The notes beneath the pieces were generated by a model. It was not told the origin of the DNA. It ran no database searches and saw only the letters and a list, made by a program, of their open reading frames with translations. Below, piece by piece: positions 35,187-47,264 of a stretch of 64,000 nt of DNA. Where the stretch lies: contig VWZW01004142.1 of assembly GCA_013397115.1 (NCBI GenBank), forward strand, positions 62,319-126,318, read 5' to 3'. The translations under genes were made by a program, and so were the position numbers. This DNA is from Edolisoma coerulescens (taxonomy: Eukaryota; Chordata; Aves; Passeriformes; Campephagidae). Each line of letters starts with the position of its first letter. Positions within the stretch are counted from its first letter, which is position 1.

Positions 35187-36971
35187 TGAAGCTTAGCTGC
35201 TTTCCTTGTCAAATCCTCAGAGGAATAAGGAGGAAAACAAGGCTTGCACTGTTTTGCTTTTTAGAGTTCCTACAAATTACACCAAATGAAAAGTACTTGC
35301 TTGCCATTTGCCTTACTTGTCAATAAATTGTAGTATAAAAGGGACAATTCATTTTTCATCAGAATACACCTTTCTAACATTCAGTGGTGCTAGTGATTCA
35401 AGTATTATACTTCCAACTACAGTCTAAACAGACAAAAAATACCTTTTTTCAGAGAGTTATGGAACAGCTTCCCTTAGTAAACACTAAATTATTTTAGTTT
35501 TTATTATACTGGGAAATGTTAAAAAATAATTCAAGTGAGCAAGAATTCTGATTGTAAAGTCTCAAAAGAGAGTGGATCTGAAGGCAATGACTGTTACTAA
35601 AGTGTTATAACTTTATTTATAGGTATTTGGTTGCACTGTCCTGTTTTCCTTAGTTCAGAACATCACCCAGTAACAGGGAAAGCGACTGACTCTCCAGACA
35701 GCTTCTTATGGATGGACATAGCTGAAGAATGGGACCTCCGAGAACAATGTCTCTGAAAATTCCTCATCTCTTTCATATTAGGAAAACAAAGGACAAAAGG
35801 AAGACCTGCAAAATGGACTCAACAGCAGAAGGGATCTCAGAGGATCCCATGGGGACAGGCTTTGATGCCCTGCAGCTGGGGGAGCTGAGCCTACCCATTT
35901 CTGTCTTCTAGCTTGGTGATCCCCCATGCCAAAATGTAGGTAGGTTTCATACTTGCATCACTGGATTGTGCATGGATACACTGCTACTGAAGTTATGGCC
36001 TTGTGTTAAGCTTCAGAGTTTGTGACCAGCCAACAGTCATTTTCATTAAGGCATTTTAGTTCTAAAGATGGAACATGGAGCAGAGAGCTAAAAGGCACAG
36101 AGCATATATAAAACACTGAGTAACACATAGACATGTGGCCTGTGCCCTGAGGCACACACTGCAGGAAATTTGTGGAAGGAGTGGCCCTCACCTTTCACCT
36201 GAACTTTACTGTACCAAAACAATACCTAATGGAGAAGGGTTTACATTTGGGCAATGGCTTTGTTGGGAGCAGAATACTTTCTGGGAAAACATGATGGGAA
36301 CACAATGGATAAAAAAGTGTGTGGCTCCTTGGGCTCCTTCTAAAATGAGGCTGGGGTTCCTCTCTTGCTGCTGTGCTGTGCTACATGACAATCATCTCAG
36401 TCATCCTGGCAGAGTCTGGATTCACACAAGCCCCAGGATTAGGCCCTTACAGTGTGATACCCAAGCCAATCCAATAGCTTTGCTTTCATGTAATGCAGCC
36501 TTCAACTTTAAAATTAATACTATACAAGAAGCGAAGAGTACATTTATTGTGGTTGATGTTATATTGTATATTATGATTAACAAAGGCCTTAGAAGGTTTT
36601 ACAGAACTGAGAACAAAAATATTAATAGGTGTAGTATTGAAGTTTCAACTGCGTTTTACAGTTACTGAATTAAAAAGACAAAAAATTTATAATTTTATTC
36701 TATTTTCACACAGATAGAATTGGTACATCTCTTAGATAGGAGACTACATACCTCCAAAATTACGGAAGATGAGCATTATGTTCCCAAGCAGGAATAGTTC
36801 CACAATAGTTAATAATTGTTAATAGTTCTTTTTGTGTGCTCCCCACTACAGAATCTTGTGATCGTTGACAACAGAATTTTGTATTTGGCAGTTGTTCCAC
36901 CCACACAGTCACGCTTACCTTCAGGAAGATTGCATTATTTTTTTCACTCACCCGTTGTAGTTGGTGATTTG

Positions 36972-37660
36972 TTATTCTTGAATTTGGCTTACAGCTTCAG
37001 GGAGGTTATTTTTCTTTTCTAGTTTGGTAGCTTCGATCACAAGAACAACTTCATGGACAACATTTCCAGGTGGTTCATGCACCTTTATAAAATGCTTAAG
37101 TGCTTTGATGTCTGTTTAATGAATCAGAAGTATTACTGGAATCTAGTTTTGATAGGAAGGTTGTTTTAACCTGAAAATATCAAGATTATCCTGTGCAGGG
37201 CATTTAGACTCAGAACAGCAAACCCAGGCATCTGCTTACGTGTGGCAATTTGGGCTCCTGCAAAATCTTCTGAACTCCTTCCTTTAGGGAGAACAGAGCA
37301 AGAGTGTTCCTCTTTTCTCATGAAGCAGTCTAGGGGCAAAGTTGCTTTCAGTAGTTCCAGCTGTCTTCCTACACTCCATCAGTGTCCATGGCCATTGTGT
37401 CCACTTCTTTGCTGAAGACCATCACACCTCTCTGCCTTTGTCAGTGAAGAGTACCCTGTTGTAAACTGGCTCTGTCAACTGATCCACGTTCAGAACACAC
37501 ACGATATTTTTTCTCTTAACACAAGTCTTCCTCTAGGGGACTTGAGTAGGAATGGTTTTTTTTGTCTTCAGGTGGTCAAACCGTTGATAATCCTTTTCAG
37601 TGTATGTAGTATCTTACACAATTGATGTTCCCTTTCTTTCCATTTAGGTTACTTTTGTAT
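36972..37660 (-). pseudogene. Decayed coding remnant of unknown origin
   Basis: Read on the minus strand, consecutive segments show protein-like sequence interrupted by stops and frame changes: 37659 down to 37422 (NGKKGNINCVRYYIH, then NIVCVLNVDQLTEPVYNRV), 37427-37370 (VFSKEVDTMAMDTDG), 37351-37172 (SSEDFAGAQIATRKQMPGF), and 37118-36972 (IKALKHFIKVHEPPGNVVHE, ending at TAA). I do not recognise the parent protein. The lack of clean splice sites suggests an old processed pseudogene, but chance open frames in AT-rich DNA could give the same impression. Confidence 0.25.
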
Positions 37661-39909
37661 AAAATTACATTGTAAGGCTGCTTGTGGCAGTGAATCTGAA
37701 TTATGTAAGCAGAATTTGGGAACCTGTTCTCTCCCAAGCCAAGATTTCAGTAAGCCATTAAGAATTAAATCAAGAGTAACCTGTCCTTTCAATCCGTGTG
37801 CCCTTCTCAAGTATCTATTTCCCAAATTGTGGGAATCTACATACAGAATTTTCCAGTTACCTCTCTCCTCGAGGAGTTTCTCAGAGCATTCTTGGGGCTC
37901 TTTTTCTCAACTGTGTCATAACAGACCACTGCTAGGCAAGGTAAAAGATTTGTTTCTTATTCATGAGAAGCTGATTGCAAACTGTGGAGGAAATGGAAGT
38001 AGCTTCAGTATTTATTGTTGGCCAAAACAAAACCAAAAGCTACCACTTCATGCCTGCAGAGTTTGCAGAGCCTGACTATGGCTTAATCGCTCCCTTGGTG
38101 AGATAAGTGGAATTGGTATGTTGAGACTTAGCATATCCATATGAGGCTATACATAGAAACAAATACTGTGGGACAATGACAGGGACACATATTGCAATGT
38201 ATTTCCTTGGTAGGCTTTCTAGTCAAGCTTACCCCAGCAGCTCCTGAATAAATTGAGACCATCAGAAAAGAAACGTGCACCTCAGCTTTTAGTGACCAGC
38301 AATATTTTTGACATAAAGGTCAAAGGCAGAAAAAAATAAAAATGTCTCCTCTAGAAAATTATCAGAAAAGTCAGCGCAAGATCTGGGGAAAATCCGTTTA
38401 AAAAATCTCTTAACAATTTGGTTTTACCCATTCAGATTCCTGCCATAAAGGAGTGGCACGTGTGATAGGCTGTTTGTTTTTGACTTCACCAGTTCTGCTC
38501 TATCCTCTGATGCAATGGGATGTAAACAGCACATAACATTTAACAGCACACATGCAGGAACAGCAAGGGGTTTTTTGAAAGAATGCTTTCTGAAGTCTCT
38601 GTTTCTTCTCTAATAATTTCTAACATTCAAATTCCTCTTAACAACAGGCTGGTGTTTCATGGGGGATCATCACTGAAGAGTAACGAGCACTAGACCCTAT
38701 CACATTATTTTTTCTTTCCTTTTATCTAACAAGACATTTCATCTGCCAAGTACAGTCGAGTTTTGTGAAGGTCTTCTGTAGTGTTTTATTACCAACCTTT
38801 GTTTTTTACAGGCCTGAAAAGCTTACTCAGCAGGGGTTTTTTGCTGTTGGTGCTGTTTCACTGTTCAGTCCCTGTCAAGGTCAGATGAATATGTTGAACA
38901 CCACAGGTCTCTCTCCACAGCACTTGTGCACACACCTGCAGTGCTGGGGCACAGGCTCTGGGCTGTCCAGAACAAGGCATGGACATACTGAACAAGTCAG
39001 TGAGGGGCCTCACCAGTAAATAAGAGACTGAAAATACAAGGAGTCATCTGAAATACAAGGAGAGGGTGAGAGCTGGGGCTCTTCAACATGCAATAGACAT
39101 GACTTGTTGGGGGAGGGAAACTTACTGATGTGACTAAATACTGAATAAAAGTATTTATCAAAAGTATAGGGATCCACAGCAAAACAGCCTTCCTGCTGAG
39201 CCCCTATAGCAGCACTCTGTTAATTTTGCAGTTCTAGTTTTCTGTCACCAAACCTAAATAGTGGGGCAAGCAGGGAATTAATTCTGCAAATACTTAAAAA
39301 GAAAACAAATCAAAAACAAAGCAAAAAAAGTCCCCTGTCAATTGAGTATACATTACAGACCTCAAAGGCTTTTTTAATAGTTAATGTATGAAAATGCTAT
39401 CCAATGAATACAGGCACACAGAAATAATCTGAAAGGGAGCCCAGAAGCCAAAAATAAATGCTTCCTCAGCACTCAGCATGCATATACAAAAAGGTGTATC
39501 AAATGTTTGAGAGATGTATATGTTTAGACAGAGCTCATGAATATACAAAAACATTTTGCCAGCTACAACAGTTCAGCAAAATTTGACTATCGCCTGATTC
39601 AGTACTTTCAGTATTCTGATTAAAATACGCAGTCCATATATTGTAATATGCACAACAATAGCACAAGCTTTGAAGACTTTAAATGTATCAACAGGAGCAG
39701 TTGCTGTATTACTTCATGCTTGGGATAAACTTGAAATTAAATAATTATGTTTTGTTTCCACATTTTTAATGTTTAGAAAACCTCACCCACTGCAAATTCT
39801 CACTCTACCCAAGATTCCCACAAATGACATTGTTTGCAAAGACAGCTCCCAAGGAACTGCTGCAAATAAAAGTTCACTGATAAGGAGGCCTTAATATTTA
39901 CTTTCCCTG

Positions 39910-40012
39910 CTATGTGCAATGTCTTTGAGTGTTAATGGGTACTGTGAGCAAGAGCTTCACAAGCAGTGAACTTTCAGTATTGCCTTTGATTCCGGCTACA
40001 GGAAGAAAATAC
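39910..40012 (-). CDS. Candidate terminal exon of an unassigned minus-strand gene
   Basis: A CTTTTTTCAG acceptor on the minus strand. It encodes YFLPVAGIKGNTESSLLVKL and 13 further residues to a TAG at 39910-39912. The first base completes an Arg codon begun in the candidate exon at 41456-41532. No family recognised, and no close AATAAA was found. Confidence 0.3.
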
Positions 40013-41455
40013 CTGAAAAAAGATAACATTAAAAAGAGATGACATCACAAACAGCTGTTCCACAGCACTCCTTGCACAAGAATATATTTAGTGTATGTGA
40101 CCTCTGACATATCCTGAGCAGAAAATGGGGACTGAGGCATTAATTATTTTTCACAGAATGAGCTGCTGTGGGATGGCAGTTTCTCAATTGCTTTTCTAGC
40201 CTAGTTCCTCCAGCTATTTATGATATTGTGTGTACCCAAAGAACCTGTCTATAATATTATTAATGAGAACATTTTCAGCTCTAGAAAGCTGAAAAACATG
40301 TGGAGATCTCTAAGGAGTTAATTTGTGATCTGCCCTGACAGCCACAGGGGCAGCAGGGATTCAAGCTGCCTCCCCCTGCTAGGATCAAATGGGAAGGGTC
40401 TGAGTGCTCTGACAACGGCACAGTGTCTCAGCACAGGCACCACACTGATCAAGCAATTAGATAATTAGGACAACTTCAATATAGCTAAAAAAAAATGTTA
40501 TGCGCACATTTGTGTGTATCCAAAATACCCACTTTTTTATTTCTCACCTTGAAACTGAGCTTTATAAGTGACCTTCCTTGTAACAATATGCTCTATCCAT
40601 TGTTAAACCTTGATTTCTGCCTTGGAAGAAGAAAGAAGTCTGTCTTGCTTTGTTTTGAAACATCACTACCATCCATCATCACCACATCTCTGGTAGAATG
40701 TTTTACTGTTTTGCCTGTGCTGCCACTATTGGATCTTTCACAAACAGCTGTGAGTGCATTAATAATTCTCCATCAAGTGTCCAGATCATGAATATCAAGA
40801 CAATAAAATCAGGAAACATTTTAGCCTGAAATACTAGGCAGCACTATTTTGTGGACATTCACAAAACCAAACATTTCCACAGGGAAGAAAAGCAGTTTAA
40901 AGTACAGAGAAGAACATGGAAAAAAATTGGATGTGACAAGCAGTAATGTCCTCAGTTATGCAGTCCCAATCAGAATAGAATCACTGATCATGCTAAGTGT
41001 TTTGAACTATAGAAGTTTCCTAAAAACTTTCAAATTTTTTTGTTTGTTGGCATTTTCCTGTTGGCTGCAACTAAGAAGAACCCTCATCAAAATAACATTA
41101 CACATGTTTCTTTAATTATCTAAGTAGGTTGTTACGGTAGCATATTCTCTCTTCTCAGGGTCAGAACAATAGCTTGTTTACAAAACTTTGAATTCCATTA
41201 CAATCTACAGAGAAAGAAACTTGGTCTTGAAAAACAAGAACTGTTCTTCATAAAATACAGTAGGGAGCTTCTCTGCATTTTGTTACAGTGCCCAAAATAT
41301 AAAATCAGCTCTTCTTGCCATAGTTGGACCCACCTGGGTCATAAGACTGAAAATCTGCAGAGATGAAACTGTACAAGTGCTTCAATGCTGAGAACATATG
41401 CTGCTTACAAAATAATAAGGAAAGCATGAAAATCTGAGATCAGTGTTATTGATAC

Positions 41456-41532
41456 CTGCTTTTTAGTTTCTGTAATGCAGCTTTTAATTTTTCAGCCATT
41501 AATTGGAAAGGGTGACTTTCTTCATCAGTCAC
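41456..41532 (-). CDS. Candidate internal exon of an unassigned minus-strand gene
   Basis: Acceptor TTTTTTTTCTGTAG and donor GTATCA on the minus strand. 25 codons plus AG. The product, starting VTDEESHPFQ and continuing MAEKLKAALQKLKS, looks like an amphipathic helix. It joins in phase to the candidate exons on either side. Confidence 0.33.
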
Positions 41533-41911
41533 CTACAGAAAAAAAATATCAGCAAGAATAAAAAAGATCGAATTTTCAAAGAGGGAACTAATGTTACACA
41601 ACTTATGTAGCAGATACTTCTTGCATTGCTTGAGGGGAAACATTTGCAAACCAAATTTACTCATAGTATGACAGACTTAGAGCTGACAAATGTCAGTGCA
41701 GAGCAGTGTCTGCACAGAATGAGTGCAATCCTACGCATCTGATGACACCCCCCTCCTGCCACTCTGCAGTCTGAGAAAATAATGGGCTGTCTCAAGAAGC
41801 ACTACACAGGCCCCATCTTTTCCCTTGGCCTCGGTTTGCAGTTCCAGGTTTTTTTGATTGTTCCCTGTAAATGTCTGTTAACGTATGTGAATGGCTCAAG
41901 CTGCATCTCAC

Positions 41912-42003
41912 CGAAGAAGGGCCTGGGAAGAGGCTGTATTCCACCCTGTAGCCTTTTTTGGGATTCCTATCTCCATAGGAGGGAGCTGGAATAAGATATC
42001 CAC
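41912..42003 (-). CDS. Candidate internal exon of an unassigned minus-strand gene
   Basis: Acceptor TTTGTGGTTTTAG and donor GTGAGA on the minus strand. It encodes GYLIPAPSYGDRNPKKGY followed by RVEYSLFPGPSS. The composition (Pro, Gly, Tyr, charged) is unlike translated AT-rich intron. It ends in phase 0, matching the next candidate exon. No family recognised. Confidence 0.33.
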
Positions 42004-42044
42004 CTAAAACCACAAAGAAATGAAATCAACATTTCTCATAAGCT

Positions 42045-42400
42045 TTTCTCCCTCCATCTGCTTGCCTGCACCAGCTGCTCGGGGAACGAGGAACACCCCG
42101 GGAAGGCTCTGCAGTGGCTCCCTACCTTGGCCCCTTAGGACAGACCGACTCTTCCTTGTGCTCCATGGTGCAAGGGCCCCCCATCCCTTACGGACAGAGA
42201 GGAACAACCCCATGTGTCCCATGCCACCCCAGCACTCTGCCTGCTCCCACTGCAAGAGCTCTGCTTCAGACCCACTGTCCTCACCAAGACAGGGCTCAGT
42301 CAGCAGGACCTGTGGTGCTGGACAGCTGCTGGGGCAGGACAATGAGATCCAGTCACCTAAACATGGGAAGAAGGACTGGGGTCAGTGTAGAGCCAGATGC
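42045..42400. other. GC-rich patch with overlapping open frames
   Basis: A C/G-rich block in AT-rich surroundings, open for 110-130 codons in two plus frames and one minus frame. The products (for example AALLQ/SCPSS-type sequence) show no domain. It may be an old solo LTR, an unclassified repeat, or a CpG-depleted island. Confidence 0.35.
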
Positions 42401-43799
42401 TGACATGAGGGAAGCCAAGACCTTTTCTCCCCAGGATCCGTACGTAGAAAAACCAAATTTCAATACGCTGACTTCAAGTGGGTTGTTTCCTACATCTGTA
42501 TTTTAAACCTGTCCTTAATGAAGGACATTTTGATCTTTTAAAAAATAAAAAAATGTCTTTTAAGCATTTAGAAAATGATAAATTTTTACTGGAAAAATGG
42601 CCATTAGAAAATTGGCTAAGAGGTAATTCTTGGCCAACACTAAAACAGTGAACCACCAAATAGTTCCTGTTGTAGCCTTTAAGTATCTAAAGAAGGTCAC
42701 GATGCTCTAGTTATAAAATTACTTCAGCAGTGCTTTGGCAATATACTAGCATTATATTAAATTAATACATACTATTAAAAAATAATTTTATTACTATTTC
42801 CTGAAACTTAGCAATAATTAAGGAAGTAGAAATTAGCACTGAATCTATAACTAGTTCATCTGAAGGACCCAATTAGTTTCCCAACAGAAAAAAGCATAAA
42901 ACCATGTGGATGGTTTTAATCCTCCTGGTGCTAATGCTGGAATTATTTAAATTGACATTGATAGCATTTTGTGGGTGGTTCCAAACATTCTGGTTTTTAT
43001 TCTTTGCTTTTTATTCTACAAAGCTTCTGACATCTGGAAATAAGGGAAATTGCCCAACACCTGCATGACCTTAATAATTTTTGATGTACCAAAATCCAGT
43101 GTCAATGTCCACTTATAGCACAGAACAAATCTTGTGGAGACCCAGTGGATAACTCTGCCTACATGGGGTACTAATCATTACTGCAGAATCCTAAGAGCTG
43201 GTTTTGTGCAAAGAATGAAGAAAGAGGTCATCTTTTTGCACCTAGGAGTCCCAGACTGACTTTCCCCCTGAGACATCAGTCTTCACTAAATCATTTCAAC
43301 TAATTCAAGCTATTAAAGACTTTTGGAGGCTGGTGTGGGACAGCACTGCTGAGAGATGCAAAATCTGCCCTGGTTACCTAATAGCAGCTGACATGACTCT
43401 GCTGCTGTAGGACATTGCAGGAAGGCCACATACGTGGAAGTCTTACAGAAGCCCTGCCAGCTGTTAGAGAGGATTGATTTTTCCCACTTCTTTTCTGTTC
43501 ATCTGCCTTACACTTGCGACCTGAACACCAGCAAACTGATTTAGCATTTCTTTACCAACTACTGCCTGAGCATCTTAAAGTATTTAATCCTAGATCTCTT
43601 TGCTGCATCACTGCAACAGCAGGTTAAACCTTAGTCAACAGATTTCCATTTCACTGTGCCTGTGACAGATTGTTACTGTTTGGGCTCTTTTAGAAACAGG
43701 AAAGCTAAAGCAAGTGACACTTAAAGCCAAGATTCTCAAGTGGTGGCTGTAAATGGGTTATTCCCAAGTGATGCCTGTGAGAGAGAAGTGAATCCTTAC

Positions 43800-43870
43800 C
43801 TGTCAACTGACATTGACAAATTGTAATCCGGTCTCCCAACTTCATTCCACAGGATTAACTTTACAAATAT
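43800..43870 (-). CDS. Possible minus-strand exon, weak
   Basis: Acceptor TTCAGCAG with a poor pyrimidine tract and a good GTAAGG donor. 23 codons including LILWNEVGRPDYNLSMSVD. It does not join in phase directly to the candidate at 41912-42003, so it would need an intermediate exon or is unrelated. Confidence 0.2.
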
Positions 43871-44167
43871 CTGCTGAACTCATGCAAGAAACTCTGTTCT
43901 GCTTCTGGTCTCTTCAAAGTTCCTCCACTGCTTATGGGTTCATGATTGTTATCTTAACTTCTTGGGAAGTAGGCTTCACTCCCACTCTACTGCATGAGCT
44001 TAGGAGCTATTAAATAATAAACAAAGAGTCAGATCCTCATGCAATGATACAGCATGCATGGATTTTACTGTTCTCACAATAACTAGGAGTTATTAAATAA
44101 ATTAGGCAAGAAGTCAAATTATAAACTATATTAATGAGATTAAAAAATCAATTATATCTTTTAATAA

Positions 44168-44194
44168 TTTATATATATATGTGTACACACACAT
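44168..44194 (+). repeat. (TA)n/(CA)n dinucleotide repeat
   Basis: A short TATATATATGTGTACACACACA run. Confidence 0.75.
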
Positions 44195-44290
44195 CCCCAG
44201 TTAATTTGAGTAAAATGGCCTGTGAAAAAATCAAGTTTATACAGTGCTTTTGTTTTGAAATTGTATTTTAAAATATTTGTTTGCTTTTAG

Positions 44291-44389
44291 GCTGGAGAAA
44301 TTGACTATGTTTCCTTAATGCCACATGATAGGGATGGAGAAACTCCCTGTATGACATTAAATGCAGACATTGATCCATACAAAATTTAG
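44291..44389 (+). CDS. Candidate plus-strand terminal exon with an ITIM-like motif
   Basis: A strong acceptor (TTTGTTTGCTTTTAG) leads into 32 codons and TAG at 44387-44389. The product begins AGEIDYVSLMPHDRDGE and ends DIDPYKI. IDYVSL fits the ITIM pattern I/V-x-Y-x-x-L, as in cytoplasmic tails of inhibitory receptors. An AATAAA sits about 330 bases on, at 44716. I find no matching upstream exons and do not recognise the protein. Confidence 0.3.
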   Translation, partial: AGEIDYVSLMPHDRDGETPCMTLNADIDPYKI

Positions 44390-44715
44390 ACTTGTTTGGT
44401 GAACTAAAAGCCAAAGTACATTTCAAACCTAATATAAATGATAAAATTCATGTATTTTAACCAGGCTGTTAAGTGTCATGCTTAAAATACTGTCAAGCAG
44501 AGTTCTAGCTGGTGACATCTTTTATGAAACATAAGGCTAAGTAATTTAAGCCTCAGCAGATGTTGCTTATCTTTTAAGTTAATTTCAAATGGGTTAGGAA
44601 ATATTTTCCATTTTTTTCTCTTTGAAAATGGAACAAAGTTTGATTCCTTAAGAAGTTAGACAGTCAATCACCTTGTGAAATGATTATTATATGCCAGAAA
44701 TAATGTTTCCCAAAG

Positions 44716-44721
44716 AATAAA
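44716..44721 (+). promoter_or_regulatory. AATAAA downstream of the candidate exon at 44291
   Basis: A canonical hexamer about 330 bases after the candidate stop codon. It is only meaningful if that exon is real. Confidence 0.25.
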
Positions 44722-47264
44722 TGTGATTTATGGCAGAATGCCATTAACAGTAAAAGGACTCAACACATTGGATGGGATTTAATGTGCCCCAACGTCCCCA
44801 GTTCTTGGAAAAGCAAGTCTGTAAGATTTTCATAATTAGGAATTACCAGATTCCCTCAACATTCAGACATATAAGCCTCTCAGTAGAGTTAATTGTACCA
44901 ATTAAACCAGGATTTAACAGAATTGACCTGCTATGTCACTTTTTTTCCTCCCAGAAACTCTTTCCAGTCAATATTCAGTCCAGAATGGCAGATCACTTCA
45001 AAACATTGTTTGAAAAAAATACCACCTAACCAGTTGAAAGAAGATAGCTTCAGACATAAAATCAATTTTAAGAAAAATTATTGGATAGTAGTGGAAACCA
45101 AGTTCCTATTAACAAATTGAAATAATCCCTTGCACATTGGAAACAGGGTTACTGTTTACATCACTTATATTTAACACCTGTTTCTTCAGAAGTCCTTCAA
45201 CTACAGGGAAAGACTGGTAGGCAGCTGAGGAAAGATCAGTGACAACTGACAATGTTGGTGACAACAGAAGTGAAAGAAAAAAGCTACCCCGGGTTGTGTA
45301 ACCTTTGTAAGGGCTGTAGTATATACCCAGAAAAACTGACATCATTATCCCTTAAGTGAGGTAGAAGTGACAGGAGAACTAGCAGGGAGACACAGGATTT
45401 GTTCATTTTTAGGTTGCTGGTTTGCAGAGCTTGTTTAGTTCTTGACTTGGTGGAGGAGACTAGAAAACAGGTTCCAACATGACATCCATTGTTTGTCTGC
45501 CTGTGGTATCATCATGAGCCACTGCAGCTAAATCCTACTGCCCTACAGAATGTGAAACAAATGCCATCAATCCCTCTTCTCTCTCTCAGAGCGCTTCTCC
45601 CTACCAGGCCTTGTGCGAGAGTCTCCACAGGCCACCTGATGCTCATTGCACAACCCTTGAACAGAAGGGATTATCCCCTCTGAGCTACAGGCTTAATGCT
45701 CCCTGTATATCAGATTTAGGTCTATAGCAGATCTTAGCTAGGCTTCATTTGCATTCTCTCCTACCTTTCAAGGTGAGATGTCAATATAATTCAGAATGTA
45801 ACCAAAGGATCACCTAAGAGCAGCTAGTGACCTCCTCCTTGATCACATGAACCTGCCCTCAGCACCATCCAGGTTACTTATGCAGGGGAATGTCTGAACT
45901 AACACACTGATGAAATTCCTTGCATGGAGGAAGGAGGAAAATCAGAGATTTGGGAACCTAGGCTTCCTTGGTTTTAGGAACGTTTTCCATGACAGTGTAG
46001 TACATCATTTTGGTTGAGGACTGATAAGACCTTGGCATAAAGCAAACCTTCCTTTTTAACTTTGCAATATGATACTTGGCACTGAAGTACAGTATTCTAA
46101 TTAAATGACTCCCAGTGTGAGGACAGTACAATAATCATGGAATTGTCTTTGTTACCATCATGATCAGCCTGTGACTGGTCCTTTCATATTTAAGTATCAG
46201 TGCATTATGAGATTATCAGTACTAGGAAGGTTAAATAATTTCCATTTTTAATGAATTTTGTACAACCATCATCTAGACCTAACTTGAAGAACAGATGCTG
46301 CTGCTAATTTTGGCTTATCTGGATGCTTTTGTAATAGTTGAAGATCTCTTTACCAAGCAAAAAGGAAATGAAAAACCACGGTGTTCTTTAAACAATTTTG
46401 ACAAGGACAGAGCTAGAAGACCTCCTTCTTACAGAGGTGCTGGGTGTAGAAAAGAACCTTTGCCTGAAAAATTGTTAAGCCAGTAAGTGAAAGTAAGTGC
46501 AAAGCTCCTGTTGGTATCTGAGAAACTGCAGGAACTAATCAATGAAATTAACTGGGCTGAAGTTTCGAATGCAAGTATTTGAACTGAAGATAGTATTTCC
46601 TTGGGTTAGAGATGAAGACTATTTTGAAGTGGAAGCAAAATGCTTCAACAGTGCAACCGTCAAAGGGTTGAACAGACTCATAGGAAACATCTCTAGTTTT
46701 CTTTCCAGCCTCCTCCTTCTTTCCCCCTCCTTGTGTTAAGACCTGGTTATCTATGTATCAGTTAAGGACCACAACTCTTTAACAATCTCCACAGAAGAAA
46801 ATAGCTGTGAATAATTTCAGGATGTAACATCAGAAAGCTTCCAAGCATCCAAAATGTTTTTAACAATCTCCAGGAAGAAAAGGTAGGGATAAGAAGGTGC
46901 AGTTGTTGTGAAATGCAACTTGGTATTCTTCGGATTAACAAACAGTGTCAAACAAAATGCAATTATCTTGGTCTGGTTTTTCCTGCTATAGCTGCAAAAG
47001 TGTATTCTGAAAGTATTAGTCTAGTTGCCTGCCAATATACATATGAAGTACCACCCTCCTCTAAGCCCTCCAAAGGCCATTAGAGAATGGCTTTATAGAA
47101 TATTTTAAAAACATATCCCCCATTAATATTACAGTCTATTTGAACAGATTCTATTTGTTGTGAGGGAGTCAACAGGGACAGGAAATCATTGTTAGATTTT
47201 GGCAACTAAATTGATAAAAATCAAAATTTAAAAGTTTATATGATAAACAACTGGACAGAACATA

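Noticed and set aside
44955..45029. An exon-like plus-strand segment after a TTTTTTTCCTCCCAG acceptor, encoding KLFPVNIQSRMADHF to a stop
   Set aside because: Only an acceptor and 24 codons. No partner exon and no poly(A) support.
45133..45225. A minus-strand segment reading AYQSFPVVEGLLKKQ between a CAG and a GTGTTA
   Set aside because: The donor is poor and the phase cannot be tied to the other minus-strand candidates.
46295..46486. A 63-codon frame starting with a signal-peptide-like MLLLILAYLDAFVIV
   Set aside because: The hydrophobic start is common in AT-rich chance frames. There is no downstream domain and no splice or promoter evidence.
46801..47000. A minus-strand open run of about 56 codons downstream of PEX1
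   Set aside because: No convincing acceptor-donor pair. Its composition is that of translated AT-rich DNA.
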